DNA of 64,000 nucleotides from CAYYWP01 sp050176585 (GCA_050176585.1 JBFXHX010000003.1:62001-126000), one strand, 5' to 3'; positions 26,229 to 35,152 are shown, counted from the first letter of the stretch. The notes: generated from the sequence alone by a model not told the origin. Translations and numbers: made by a program.

Positions 26229-26678
26229 ATGGACCTGAGCACTCTCTCTCCGGCCCCTGGGTCGCGCCGCCCGCGCAAGCGGTTGGGCCGGGGGCCGGGC
26301 TCCGGGCTCGGCAAGACCTCCGGGCGCGGTCACAAAGGGCGCGGCGCGCGCTCGGGCGGCAACACGCACCCGCGCTTCGAGGGCGGCCAGATGCCGCTGC
26401 AGCGCCGGGTGCCGAAACGCGGCTTCCACAACCCGTTCCGGGAAACCTTTGCAGTGATCAATCTCGGCCGCCTCGACGCCGTCTTCGAGAGCGGCGCCGT
26501 GGTCGATGCCGCCGCGCTGGCCGACCGCGGCCTCGTGCGCGCCGGCCGCCCGGTGAAGGTGCTGGCCCGCGGTGCATTGAGCAAGGCGTTGACCATCAAA
26601 GCCCACGCGTTCAGCGAGTCGGCCAAGGCGGCCATCGCCGCGGCGGGCGGCAGCGCCGAGGTCGTCACCGGTGCTTGA
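26229..26678 (+). CDS. rplO: 50S ribosomal protein L15
   Basis: L15 is a late assembly protein of the large subunit. The 149-aa product begins MDLSTLSPAPGSRRPRKRLG, has the glycine-rich GRGPGSGLGKTSGRGHKGRG block, and PRFEGGQMPLQRRVPKRGF. Its end overlaps the GTG start of secY by eight bases, as usual in the spc operon. Confidence 0.98.
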   Translation: MDLSTLSPAPGSRRPRKRLGRGPGSGLGKTSGRGHKGRGARSGGNTHPRFEGGQMPLQRRVPKRGFHNPFRETFAVINLGRLDAVFESGAVVDAAALADRGLVRAGRPVKVLARGALSKALTIKAHAFSESAKAAIAAAGGSAEVVTGA

Positions 26679-27990
26679 AGGCTTCCAAAACGCCGGGCGC
26701 ATCCCGGAGCTCCGCCGGCGCGTGTTCTTCACGTTGGCCATGCTGGCGGTGTACCGGGTGGTCGTCGCCATCCCGACGCCCGGGATCGACGGCCGCGCGC
26801 TCGCCGAGCTGTTCGAGCAGATGCGGAACTCCGTCCTCGGCATGGTGAATCTGCTGTCCGGCGGCGCGCTGGAGCAGTTTTCGATCGCGGCCCTCGGTGT
26901 CATGCCGTACATCAGCGCATCGATCATCCTGCAGCTGATGACAGTGGTCATCCCCCACCTCGAACGGCTGTCCAAAGAGGGCGAAGCGGGACGGCGCAAG
27001 ATCACGCAGTACACCCGGTACGGCACCGTCGTGCTCGCGGTCATCCAGGGCCTGTTCATCAGCATGGGCCTCGAGCAGGCACAGTCCCCCGGCGGCGCGC
27101 CGATCGTCTACGAGCCCGGCTGGAGCTTTCGCGTCATGACGATCATGACGCTCGCGGCGGGCACCGCCTTCCTGATGTGGATTGGCGAGCAGATCTCCGA
27201 GCGCGGCATCGGCAACGGCATCTCGATGATCATCTTCGCCGGCATCGTCGCGAGCCTACCGTCGGCGGTGCTGACCACGTTTCAGTTCGTCCGCGAGGGC
27301 GAGATGAGCATCTTCATGCTGCTCTTCCTCGCCGCGTTCATGATCGCGATCGTCGCGGTGATCATCTTCGTCGAGCGCGGTCAGCGGCGCATACCCGTGC
27401 AATACGCGAAACGGGTGGTCGGCCGCCGCATGTACGGCGGACAGAGCTCGCATCTGCCGCTGAAGGTGAACACCGCCGGCGTTATTCCGCCGATCTTCGC
27501 CTCGTCGTTGCTCGTCTTCCCCGCAACGATCGCGCAGTTCGTCGATCATCCGTGGGCGCAGGCGGCGAGCGGGATGTTGAGCCAGGGCGGCTTCGTGTAC
27601 GACGCCGTGTTCGTCGGGTTGGTGATTTTCTTCGCGTACTTCTATACGGCTGTCACCTTCAACACGAGCGACGTCGCCGAGAACATGAAGAAGTTCGGCG
27701 GATTCATTCCCGGAATCCGCCCCGGGCAGCGCACGGCCGAGTACATCGATCGGGTGCTGACGCGGATCACGCTGGTCGGCGCCATCTACATCGCCGCGGT
27801 CTGCGTCCTGCCCACGATTCTGATTCAGCAGTTGAACGTGCCTTTCTATTTCGGTGGTACCGCGTTGCTGATTGTCGTGGGGGTCGCGCTCGATACGGTG
27901 TCACAGTTGGAAACGCACATGTTGACGCGCAGTTACCAGGGCTTCATGCGCCGCGGCCGGCTGCGCGGGCGGACTAGCCGGGCATCGTGA
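26671..27990 (+). CDS. secY: protein translocase subunit SecY
   Basis: SecY is the channel of the Sec export machinery. The 439-aa product has about ten hydrophobic segments and the family blocks YRVVVAIPTPGIDG, SALGVMPYISAS-like IAALGVMPYISASIILQL, and the cytoplasmic loop QRRIPVQYAKR. A periplasmic FNTSDVAENMKKFGGFIPGI block precedes the last helices. The GTG start lies inside the end of rplO. It partners with SecE at 2222; secG is not in the window. Confidence 0.98.
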   Translation: MLEGFQNAGRIPELRRRVFFTLAMLAVYRVVVAIPTPGIDGRALAELFEQMRNSVLGMVNLLSGGALEQFSIAALGVMPYISASIILQLMTVVIPHLERLSKEGEAGRRKITQYTRYGTVVLAVIQGLFISMGLEQAQSPGGAPIVYEPGWSFRVMTIMTLAAGTAFLMWIGEQISERGIGNGISMIIFAGIVASLPSAVLTTFQFVREGEMSIFMLLFLAAFMIAIVAVIIFVERGQRRIPVQYAKRVVGRRMYGGQSSHLPLKVNTAGVIPPIFASSLLVFPATIAQFVDHPWAQAASGMLSQGGFVYDAVFVGLVIFFAYFYTAVTFNTSDVAENMKKFGGFIPGIRPGQRTAEYIDRVLTRITLVGAIYIAAVCVLPTILIQQLNVPFYFGGTALLIVVGVALDTVSQLETHMLTRSYQGFMRRGRLRGRTSRAS

Positions 27991-28022
27991 GGCGCGGAGG
28001 CCAGGGAGTCGACCCCGAACCG

Positions 28023-28040
28023 GGGCGGGCCGGACCGCCC
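28023..28040 (+). other. GC hairpin between secY and adk
   Basis: GGGCGG (28023-28028) pairs with CCGCCC (28035-28040) around a six-base loop in the 72-base secY-adk gap. No T-tract follows. It might slow polymerase or protect mRNA, but a chance hairpin in GC-rich DNA is equally possible. Confidence 0.25.
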
Positions 28041-28062
28041 TCGCGTCAGGGTACACGAGACG

Positions 28063-28713
28063 ATGCGTATCGTATGGTTGGGCCCACCGGGCGCCGGTAA
28101 GGGCACGCAGGCGAAGCTAATGCACGACCGCACCGGCATGGCACATATCTCGACCGGCGACCTGTTGCGCAGTGAGGCGGCGGCGGGCAGCGCACTTGGG
28201 CGCATTGCGAAAGGCTATATGGATCGCGGCGAGCTCGTGCCCGATGACGTGGTGATCGGGATGATCGATCAGCGCCTGCGCGCCCAGGGAAGCGGGCCGG
28301 GCTTCATGCTGGACGGATTCCCGCGTACCGTCGCGCAGGCCGAAGCGCTCACGCGCATGCTCAAGGAGCAGGGCGGGGACATCGACCACGTCATGAGCCT
28401 CGTGGTGGGACGCGACGAGCTCGTGCGACGCCTGAGCGGGCGGCGTACCTGCCGCCGCTGCGGCGCGATGTACCACGTCGCCTTCGATCCGCCCGCCGAG
28501 CCCGGCGTGTGCGGTCACTGCGGTGGCGAGCTCTTCCAGCGCGATGACGATCGCGAGGACACGATCCACGCGCGCCTCGACGTGTATGACAAGGCGACGG
28601 CGCCGCTCATCGCATACTACCGGGATCGCGGCCTGTTGCGCGAGATCGACGGCACCGGGACGTCCGACGAGGTGTTGGAGCGGGGCATGCGCGCGCTGAC
28701 GCCGGCACCGTGA
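28063..28713 (+). CDS. adk: adenylate kinase with zinc-binding lid
   Basis: Adk converts ATP and AMP to two ADP. The 216-aa product has the P-loop at residues 7-15 (GPPGAGKGT), the AMP-binding ISTGDLLR and GFPRTVAQAEAL segments, and a long lid. The lid has four cysteines (CRRCGAMY ... CGHCGG), the zinc form of the enzyme. It sits after secY as in many bacteria. The usual next genes map and infA are missing here, and rpmJ follows after 32 bases. Confidence 0.98.
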   Translation: MRIVWLGPPGAGKGTQAKLMHDRTGMAHISTGDLLRSEAAAGSALGRIAKGYMDRGELVPDDVVIGMIDQRLRAQGSGPGFMLDGFPRTVAQAEALTRMLKEQGGDIDHVMSLVVGRDELVRRLSGRRTCRRCGAMYHVAFDPPAEPGVCGHCGGELFQRDDDREDTIHARLDVYDKATAPLIAYYRDRGLLREIDGTGTSDEVLERGMRALTPAP

Positions 28714-28745
28714 CGGCGAGCTGAGCGTTCCGCGAGGAGTAGGTC

Positions 28746-28859
28746 GTGAAAGTCAGGGCATCGGTGAAGAAGATTTGTAAGGACTGCAAGGTGATCCGCC
28801 GCGAAGGCGTGGTGCGCGTGCTGTGCAAGAACCCGCGCCACAAACAGCGGCAAGGCTAG
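28746..28859 (+). CDS. rpmJ: 50S ribosomal protein L36, zinc form
   Basis: This 37-aa gene encodes the smallest ribosomal protein. It reads MKVRASVKKICKDCKVIRRE and then GVVRVLCKNPRHKQRQG. The ligands C11, C14, C27 and H32 form the standard zinc ribbon. Start is GTG with GCGAGGAGTAGGTC upstream, a good ribosome site. It stands directly after adk and before rpsM, where infA would normally separate it from adk or map. Confidence 0.96.
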   Translation: MKVRASVKKICKDCKVIRREGVVRVLCKNPRHKQRQG

Positions 28860-28875
28860 CGGATCGGAGTGCACG

Positions 28876-29256
28876 ATGGCGCGTATTGCTGGAGTCGATT
28901 TGCCCCGCAACAAACGGGTCGAGATCGCGCTGACATACCTGTATGGAATTGGGCGCTCGTTATCGAACGAGATCCTCGCCAAGGCCGGTGTAAATCCGGA
29001 CAAGAAGAGCGACGATCTCAACGACGACGAGGTGGTCAAGATCCGTCAGGTCATTGATCAGAATTACAAGGTCGAAGGCGATCAGCGCCGCGACGTGGCG
29101 ATGAACATCAAACGCCACATGGATCTGGGCACCTATCGCGGCCTGCGCCACCGGCGTAATCTCCCCGTCCACGGGCAGCGCACGCATAGCAACGCGCGCA
29201 CCCGCAAAGGGCCGCGCCGCGCGATCGCCGGCAAAAAGAAGGCGCCGGCGAAGTGA
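28876..29256 (+). CDS. rpsM: 30S ribosomal protein S13
   Basis: S13 is in the head of the small subunit and bridges to the 50S subunit and P-site tRNA. The 126-aa product begins MARIAGVDLPRNKRVEIALT, includes YLYGIGRSLSNEIL, and ends with the basic RGLRHRRNLPVHGQRTHSNA tail. GGAG precedes the ATG by seven bases. It opens the alpha-operon part. Confidence 0.98.
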   Translation: MARIAGVDLPRNKRVEIALTYLYGIGRSLSNEILAKAGVNPDKKSDDLNDDEVVKIRQVIDQNYKVEGDQRRDVAMNIKRHMDLGTYRGLRHRRNLPVHGQRTHSNARTRKGPRRAIAGKKKAPAK

Positions 29257-29278
29257 GCGCCCCGCCAGGAGTTGAATG

Positions 29279-29683
29279 ATGGCCAAGACCACACCGGCCG
29301 AACGGCCCACCGTCAAGAAAAAGAGAACCAAACGCGTCGTCAGCGACGGCGTGGTGCACATCCACTCGACGTTCAACAACACGTTGGTCACGATCACCGA
29401 TCAGGTCGGGAACGTGCTCGCGTGGTCGAGCGCCGGCGCGGTGGGCTTCAAGGGCTCGCGCAAAGGGACCCCTTTCGCCGCCCAGTTGGCCGCCGACGCC
29501 GCCGCGAAGAAGGCCATGGACAGCGGTGTGCGCAATGTGCAGGTCCACGTGAAAGGACCCGGCGCGGGGCGCGAATCGGCGCTGCGCTCACTGCAGAGCG
29601 CCGGCTTTCACATCACCGTGATCCGCGATGTCACGCCGATCCCGCACAACGGCTGCCGCGCGCCCAAGCGGCGGCGGGTGTGA
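29279..29683 (+). CDS. rpsK: 30S ribosomal protein S11
   Basis: S11 is on the platform of the 30S subunit near the mRNA exit. The product is 134 aa from ATG 29279; the adjacent ATG 29276 would add one methionine, but AGGAG at 29267-29271 is better spaced (seven bases) from the second. Family blocks HIHSTFNNTLVTITD, SSAGAVGFKGSRKGTPFAAQ and DVTPIPHNGCRAPKRRRV are present. Confidence 0.98.
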   Translation: MAKTTPAERPTVKKKRTKRVVSDGVVHIHSTFNNTLVTITDQVGNVLAWSSAGAVGFKGSRKGTPFAAQLAADAAAKKAMDSGVRNVQVHVKGPGAGRESALRSLQSAGFHITVIRDVTPIPHNGCRAPKRRRV

Positions 29684-29707
29684 GCGGCGGCAAAGGAGGT
29701 TGAGTTC

Positions 29708-30334
29708 GTGGCTCGTTACACCGATTCGGTCTGCCGACTGTGCCGCCGCGAGGGGCTGAAGCTCTTCCTGAAGGGAGAGCGCTGCTACACGGACAAGTGC
29801 GCCATCGAACGCCGCAACTATCCACCCGGCGAACACGGCCAGGGGCGGCCGAAATTCTCCGAGTACGCGTTGCAATTGCGCGAGAAGCAGAAGGTCAAGC
29901 GCATGTACGGCGTGCTGGAGGGGCAGTTCCGGCGCTACTTCAGCATGGCGGAGCGTTCGCGCGGCATCACCGGTGAGATTCTTCTCCAGCTCCTCGAGCG
30001 GCGCCTGGACAACATGATCTACCGCATGGGCTTCGCGACCTCGCGGGCGGAGGCGCGCCAGCTGGTGCGGCACGGGCATTTCTTGGTGAATGGCCGCAAG
30101 GTCAACATCCCCTCCGCCTTATTGAAGGCCGGCGATGTGGTGTCGGTGCGCGAGAAGAGCCGCGCGGTGACGCGGATTCAGGAAGCCGTGGCGCAAGCCG
30201 AGCACCGCGGCGCGCCGGACTGGGTCGAGGTCAACCGCGAGGGCTTCACGGCGCGCGTGAAAGCGCTGCCTGGCCGCGCCGAGCTGACCATGCCGATCAA
30301 CGAGAAGCTCATCGTCGAGCTGTACTCGAAGTGA
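29708..30334 (+). CDS. rpsD: 30S ribosomal protein S4
   Basis: S4 starts assembly of the 16S 5' domain and in E. coli represses the alpha operon. The 208-aa product begins MARYTDSVCRLCRREGLKLF from a GTG with a full AAAGGAGGT site eight bases ahead, the best Shine-Dalgarno in the window. The N-terminal CxxC (CRLC) and a later cysteine suggest the zinc-type form. The S4 RNA-binding domain (RRLDNMIYRMGFATSRAEAR) follows. Confidence 0.98.
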   Translation: MARYTDSVCRLCRREGLKLFLKGERCYTDKCAIERRNYPPGEHGQGRPKFSEYALQLREKQKVKRMYGVLEGQFRRYFSMAERSRGITGEILLQLLERRLDNMIYRMGFATSRAEARQLVRHGHFLVNGRKVNIPSALLKAGDVVSVREKSRAVTRIQEAVAQAEHRGAPDWVEVNREGFTARVKALPGRAELTMPINEKLIVELYSK

Positions 30335-30365
30335 CGCGGGACCGATCTCCGACGGAGGACCATTG

Positions 30366-31388
30366 ATGCAGCCACAACGCAATTGGCGTGATCTCCTTCG
30401 GCCTCAGAGCCTCGAGGCCGACGAGAAAACTCTCAGCGCCACCTACGGCAAGTTTGCCGGCGAGCCGTTCGAGCGCGGCTTCGGCACCACCATCGGCAAT
30501 GCGCTCCGGCGCGTCCTGCTGTCTTCATTGCAGGGGGCCGCCATTTCCGCCGTGAAAGTCGAAGGCGTCCTGCACGAGTTCGCCACGCTGCCCGGAGTTC
30601 GCGAGGACGTCACCGACATCGTGTTGAATCTCAAAGAGGTCCGCCTCAAGCTGCATGACGGCCTCCAGACCCATGCGGCGATCGACAAGCGCGGCGAGGG
30701 CATCGTGCGCGCCGGCGACATCCAGGGCGGCCCGAACCTCGAGGTCCTCAACCCGGAGCACCCCATCGCGACCCTCTCGAAAGAAGGCGCCCTGAGAGCC
30801 GATCTCACCGTGAAGATGGGCCGCGGCTACGTATCCGCGGATCGCAACAAGGACGAGGACGCCCCGGTCGGCACCATTCCGATGGACGCGATCTACTCGC
30901 CGATCCGCAAGGTGAATTACACCGTCACCAACGCGCGCGTCGGCCAGCGCACCGATTACGATCGGCTGACCGTCGAAGTCTGGACGGACGGCAGCGTCCG
31001 CCCCGACGACGCCATCGCCTACGCCGCCCGCATCCTGCAAGACCAGCTGAACATCTTCATCAACTTCGAGGAAACGGCGGACATGCAGGCCGAGGAGGCC
31101 GCCGCAGCCCCGACGCTGAACGAGAACCTCTTCCGCCCCGTGGCCGAGCTCGAGCTGTCCGTCCGCTCCGCCAACTGCCTCCAGAATGCCGACATCAAGT
31201 ACATCGGCGAGCTGGTGCAGCGCAGCGAAGCGGAGATGCTCAAGACGAAGAACTTCGGCCGCAAGTCGCTGAACGAGATCAAGGACATCCTCCACGAGAT
31301 GGGTCTCGACTTCGGCATGCACATCGAGAACTTCCCGAGCCGCGACGAATTGGACAAGCGGCTCGCGCGCGAGAAGGAGAGCGCTTAG
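30366..31388 (+). CDS. rpoA: DNA-directed RNA polymerase subunit alpha
   Basis: The alpha subunit dimer assembles the polymerase, and its C-terminal domain touches promoters and activators. The product is 340 aa from ATG 30366; a TTG at 30363 could extend it by one. The N-terminal domain has FGTTIGNALRRVLLSSLQGA. The C-terminal domain keeps ELSVRSANCLQNADIKYIGE and TKNFGRKSLNEIKDIL, including helix-hairpin-helix residues that bind UP elements. GGAGGACC lies ahead of the start. Confidence 0.98.
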   Translation: MQPQRNWRDLLRPQSLEADEKTLSATYGKFAGEPFERGFGTTIGNALRRVLLSSLQGAAISAVKVEGVLHEFATLPGVREDVTDIVLNLKEVRLKLHDGLQTHAAIDKRGEGIVRAGDIQGGPNLEVLNPEHPIATLSKEGALRADLTVKMGRGYVSADRNKDEDAPVGTIPMDAIYSPIRKVNYTVTNARVGQRTDYDRLTVEVWTDGSVRPDDAIAYAARILQDQLNIFINFEETADMQAEEAAAAPTLNENLFRPVAELELSVRSANCLQNADIKYIGELVQRSEAEMLKTKNFGRKSLNEIKDILHEMGLDFGMHIENFPSRDELDKRLAREKESA

Positions 31389-31408
31389 AGACGGGGCCGA
31401 GCATCGAC

Positions 31409-31429
31409 GCGCGGGGGATGCCCCCGCGC
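31409..31429 (+). other. perfect 9-bp hairpin between rpoA and rplQ
   Basis: GCGCGGGGG (31409-31417) and CCCCCGCGC (31421-31429) pair perfectly around the loop ATG. The hairpin stands in the 73-base gap between rpoA and rplQ. There is no T-tract. It could reduce rplQ level relative to rpoA or stabilise the rpoA mRNA end, which is inference. Confidence 0.5.
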
Positions 31430-31461
31430 CGATCCGTCACCGCCCGACGCGAGACACCGCC

Positions 31462-31914
31462 ATGCGACACCTCAAGAGCGGACGCAAACTCAACCGCACC
31501 GGCGCACACCGGCGCGCCCTGCTGCGCAATCTGGTCACGGCGCTGCTCCAGCACGAGCACCTGCAGACCACCGACGCAAAAGCCAAGGAGATGCGCCGCT
31601 GGGTGGACCGCATGATCACGCTCGGCAAGCGCAACACGTTACACGCCCGTCGCCAGGCCGCCGCCTTCGTGCAGAGCCGCATCGCGGTGAAAAAGCTCTT
31701 CGATGACATCGCGCCGCGCTTTCAGTCGCGGCCGGGCGGCTACACGCGCATCACCAAGCTCGGCCCGCGCCACGGCGACAATGCGCCGATGTCGCTGATC
31801 GAGCTCGTCGAGCGCGGCGACCGCGCCCGCACCGAAGCCGAGAAGAAGCGCGAGCGCCGCCGGCGCGCCGCCGAGAAACGCGACGAGCAGGCCGCCAAGG
31901 CCGGCCCCATCTGA
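31462..31914 (+). CDS. rplQ: 50S ribosomal protein L17
   Basis: L17 is near the tunnel exit and closes the alpha operon. The 150-aa product begins MRHLKSGRKLNRTGAHRRAL and has RNLVTALLQHEHLQTTDAKA and GGYTRITKLGPRHGDNAPMS. The C-terminal end has a basic, charged tail (about residues 125-150) beyond the usual 116-130 aa, as in several lineages. A strong inverted repeat begins 15 bases after the stop. Confidence 0.98.
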   Translation: MRHLKSGRKLNRTGAHRRALLRNLVTALLQHEHLQTTDAKAKEMRRWVDRMITLGKRNTLHARRQAAAFVQSRIAVKKLFDDIAPRFQSRPGGYTRITKLGPRHGDNAPMSLIELVERGDRARTEAEKKRERRRRAAEKRDEQAAKAGPI

Positions 31915-31929
31915 TCTTCTCGCGCTCGT

Positions 31930-31966
31930 ATCGACCCGCGCGGCATCGTTGCCGCGCAGGGTCGAT
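31930..31966 (+). terminator. strong inverted repeat ending the ribosomal superoperon
   Basis: ATCGACCCGCGCGGCA (31930-31945) and 31950-31966 pair over 16 bp with one bulged A and the loop TCGT. It starts 15 bases after rplQ. The sequence after it has only GTTTC, not a clear T-tract, so it may work without a U-run or mainly as mRNA end protection. Its place at the end of the last ribosomal gene supports a terminator role. Confidence 0.65.
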
Positions 31967-32072
31967 GCGGCGCCCGTTTCGCTACAGCCCGCGCCCCGGT
32001 CGGCCGGCGCCCATTGGGCCTATCCGAATACGCGTGCCTCCGCGGCCGCGTCACGTGCGCGGACGGAAACAG

Positions 32073-32160
32073 CGGAGCGGGCGGGATTTGAACCCGCGGT
32101 ACCCTATTCGGGTACACACGCTTAGCAGGCGTGCGCCTTAGACCACTCGGCCACCGCTCC
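32073..32160 (-). tRNA. tRNA-Ser (anticodon GCT)
   Basis: Read on the minus strand, the acceptor arm GGAGCGG pairs with CCGCTCC. The anticodon loop CTGCTAA gives GCT. A long variable arm (GTACCCGAATAGGGTAC) is present, as in class II tRNA-Ser, and the T arm GCGGGTTCAAATCCCGC is complete. The length is 88 bases. It is antisense to the ribosomal run and lies alone between rplQ and the peptidase pair. Confidence 0.95.
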
Positions 32161-32350
32161 GTAGATTCCGGCGGGAGCTCCCGTCGGGTACCTACGCGAA
32201 CATGGCCGTCTATGCAACGCAGCGCAACGGAACGGGCCTGCGCCTTGCTGTTCGGCGGCGCCGCCGAGCCGAGGTGAAGCGATCGAGGTGGGTGCCGTCG
32301 GCGATGCGGGGCCTTGCCTCGCGACCGGTCTGCTGTTAGGCGCCGCAAGC

Positions 32351-33757
32351 ATGCGGCGTGGTGGTATTCGGGCTGATTTCTTGCCCGTGCTGTGCCGCGC
32401 CGTGCTCGCGCCGCTGCTGTTGCTGTGGTGCTGGAGCGCACCGGCGTGGGCGCGCGCCTATGCCGAGCGCGCGGTCGAATCGACCCTGCCCAACGGCCTC
32501 AAGATCATCATGCTGGAGGACCGCAAGGCGCCGGTGGTCGTGTTTCAACTCTATTACCGCGTGGGCTCGCGCAACGAGCGCCTCGGCCACACCGGCCTTT
32601 CTCATATCCTCGAGCACATCATGTTCAAGGGCACCGAAAAGGTCGGCCCCGAGGAGTACAGCCGCATCATCCAGAGCAACGGCGGGCGCACGAACGCCTT
32701 CACCTCGCGCGACAACACGACGTACTTTGCCACGCTGGCGAGTGATCGGGTCGGGGTGGTGATCGACCTCGAGGCCGACCGCCTCGCCAACCTCGAGGTC
32801 ACCGAAGAGCTCTTCCTCCCCGAGCGCGACGTGATCATGGAGGAGCGCCGACTGCGCGTCGACAACAACCCCGTCGCGGCCGCGCTCGAGCAGTTGAATG
32901 CGACCGCGTATGCCGCCCATCCGTACGAGTTCCCGGTGATCGGCTGGATGTCGGACATCGCGCAGACCACGCTCGCAGACGTGTTGCAGTACCATCGCCA
33001 GTACTACGTGCCCAACAATGCGTTCATTGTGGCGGTGGGCGATTTCGACAGCGACGCCTTGAAGCAGCAGATCTCCGCCGCGTTCGGCAACATTGCGCGC
33101 GGCGAGGACCCGCCGGCGGTGCGCGCCATCGAGCCGGTGCAACAGGGCCCCCGCCGCGTCGAGCTGAAACGCGCCGCGCAGCTGCCGTTCGTCGCCATTG
33201 CCTACCACGTGCCGAACCTGCACGATCCGGACGGGGCGGTGTTCGAGGTCATCGCGGCGCTGCTCTCAGGTGGCGATAGCGCGCGCCTGCACCGCGAGCT
33301 CGTCTACCGCCAGCGCGCGGCGCGCGGCGCCGGCGCCAGCTACGACTACACGTCCATCGATCCCGGTCTGTTCTCGGTGTATGCACAGCCGCTACCGGGC
33401 AAAAGCGCCCCGGCGATCGAGGCCGCGCTGTTGAAGGAAGTCGACCGCCTGCAGCGGGAGCTGCCGGGCCCCCGCGAGCTCGACAAGGCGAAAAACGGGA
33501 TCGAGTCGGCGTTCGTGTTCGCGCAGGACTCGCTCTTCTATCAGGCCATGCTGCTCGGCAACTACGAGCTGACGGGCGATTGGCGCCGTATCGACGACTA
33601 CCTGCCCGCCGTGCGCGGCGTGACCGCCGATGACGTGCAGCGCGTCGCGCGCCAGTATCTGACCGAGGCGAACCGCACCACGGCCGTCCTCATTCCCCAT
33701 CCGGCCGTGAAAGTGCCGGCTGGCCCCGAGACGGTGCCTGCGGGGCCGATTCACTGA
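32351..33757 (+). CDS. M16 family zinc peptidase, active subunit
   Basis: A probable periplasmic or outer-membrane-associated M16B peptidase of 468 aa. The N-terminus MRRGGIRADFLPVLC followed by a hydrophobic stretch ending APAWARAYA looks like a signal peptide. The catalytic motif HILEH gives H85, E88 and H89 (inverted zinc motif HxxEH), and a downstream glutamate-rich helix follows. A GTG at 32288 could add 21 residues, but the ATG gives a better signal sequence. The stop overlaps the ATG of the next M16 gene, so the two form a heterodimer-type pair. The substrate is unknown. Confidence 0.9.
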   Translation: MRRGGIRADFLPVLCRAVLAPLLLLWCWSAPAWARAYAERAVESTLPNGLKIIMLEDRKAPVVVFQLYYRVGSRNERLGHTGLSHILEHIMFKGTEKVGPEEYSRIIQSNGGRTNAFTSRDNTTYFATLASDRVGVVIDLEADRLANLEVTEELFLPERDVIMEERRLRVDNNPVAAALEQLNATAYAAHPYEFPVIGWMSDIAQTTLADVLQYHRQYYVPNNAFIVAVGDFDSDALKQQISAAFGNIARGEDPPAVRAIEPVQQGPRRVELKRAAQLPFVAIAYHVPNLHDPDGAVFEVIAALLSGGDSARLHRELVYRQRAARGAGASYDYTSIDPGLFSVYAQPLPGKSAPAIEAALLKEVDRLQRELPGPRELDKAKNGIESAFVFAQDSLFYQAMLLGNYELTGDWRRIDDYLPAVRGVTADDVQRVARQYLTEANRTTAVLIPHPAVKVPAGPETVPAGPIH

Positions 33758-35136
33758 TGCGCCGGGTGCTCCGCGGGCGGTGCCGCGCCTGGGTGCTGCC
33801 GACGGCGGTCGCGCTCGCGGCTATGCTGCGCGCGGTGCCCGCTACGCCGCTTGGCCCGCCGGTCACATCCGGCACGCTCGCCAACGGCGCCACGTTGCTC
33901 GTCTCGGAGCAGCGCAATCTGCCGCTGGTCCTCGTGCGCGTCGTGCTCGACGCGGGCGCGCGCCGCGATCCGGCCGGGCGGTCGGGGGTCGCGAATCTCA
34001 CCGCCGAACTGCTCACCGAGGGCACGGCGAAGCGCAGCGCCGAGCAGATCAAGGAAGCGATCGACTTCATCGGCGGTAGCCTGTCCGTCGGCGCGGAGCA
34101 GGATTATGCGCTCGCCGCTCTCCAGGTGCTGCGCAAGGATCTCGACAGCGGCCTCGAACTGCTCGCCGACGTCCTGCTCCATCCCGCGTTCAAAGCGGAG
34201 GAAGTCGCGCGCCGGCGCGAAGCGGTGCTCGCCGCGATCCGCGCCGAGGAAGACGATCCGACGTCGGTGGCGCAGAAGGCATTCCAGCGGGCGCTGTACG
34301 GCGATACGCCGTATGGCCACCCGGTGGAGGGCACCGCCGAGACCGTCGCACGCCTTGCACGCCGTGATGTGCAGGCGTTCTATGGACAATACTACGGTCC
34401 GAGCGGCGCCGCCGTGGTCGTGGTCGGAGACATCAGCGCCGATGAAGCGCGGCAGGCGCTGGACCGCGTGTTCGGTGGGTGGCGCGGGACCTCGGCGCCG
34501 CCGTTCGCGTATCCACCGATCCCGGAGCACGGGGCGGAAAAGGTGCGTATCGAGCGCCCGGTGACGCAAGCCGCGATCGTGCTCGGCCACCTCGGCATCG
34601 CCCGCGACAACCCCGATTACGAGGCCATCTCCGTCATGAATTACATCCTCGGCGGCGGCGGCTTCTCGTCGCGGCTGATGGAGGCTATCCGCACCAAAGC
34701 CGGCTTGGCGTACTCCGTCGGGAGCGCCTTCGCAGCCGGCAAATCCCCCGGCCCGTTCGAGATCGTCATGCAGACGAAAAATGCCTCGGTGCACGATGCG
34801 ATCGCGCTCGCGCGCGAGGAGGTGGCGAAGCTCCGTTCCACGCCGGTCAGCGATGGCGAGCTGCAAGAGGCGCAGCGGTATCTGACCGGAAGCTTCCCGC
34901 TGCGACTGGATAGCAACGCCAAGATCGCCGACTTCATCGCGCAGTGCTGGTTCTACGACCTCGGCTTCGACTACGCCGATGTGTACATTCAGCGGGTCAG
35001 CGCGGTGACGCGCGATGACGTGCAGCGCGTCGCGAAGCAGTATCTCCATCCCGAGCAGTTCATCCAGGTCGTCGTGACCGCTGCTGAGTCGGGCGCGCCG
35101 GAGCCGCCGAGTGCGCCGCCGGCGAATCGCCCCTGA
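33757..35136 (+). CDS. M16 family peptidase-like subunit lacking HxxEH
   Basis: A 459-aa M16 homologue with an N-terminal hydrophobic signal (residues about 10-30). Where the active partner has HILEH, this protein has GVANLTAEL, so it cannot bind zinc the same way. The C-terminal half keeps GGGGFSSRLMEAIRTKAGLA followed by YSV, the arginine-tyrosine region by which the inactive partner completes the active site. This division of labour is known for M16B pairs and processing peptidases. The ATG overlaps the stop of the first subunit, so equal expression is likely. Confidence 0.9.
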   Translation: MRRVLRGRCRAWVLPTAVALAAMLRAVPATPLGPPVTSGTLANGATLLVSEQRNLPLVLVRVVLDAGARRDPAGRSGVANLTAELLTEGTAKRSAEQIKEAIDFIGGSLSVGAEQDYALAALQVLRKDLDSGLELLADVLLHPAFKAEEVARRREAVLAAIRAEEDDPTSVAQKAFQRALYGDTPYGHPVEGTAETVARLARRDVQAFYGQYYGPSGAAVVVVGDISADEARQALDRVFGGWRGTSAPPFAYPPIPEHGAEKVRIERPVTQAAIVLGHLGIARDNPDYEAISVMNYILGGGGFSSRLMEAIRTKAGLAYSVGSAFAAGKSPGPFEIVMQTKNASVHDAIALAREEVAKLRSTPVSDGELQEAQRYLTGSFPLRLDSNAKIADFIAQCWFYDLGFDYADVYIQRVSAVTRDDVQRVAKQYLHPEQFIQVVVTAAESGAPEPPSAPPANRP

Positions 35137-35152
35137 GCCGCCGCCTCCGCCG

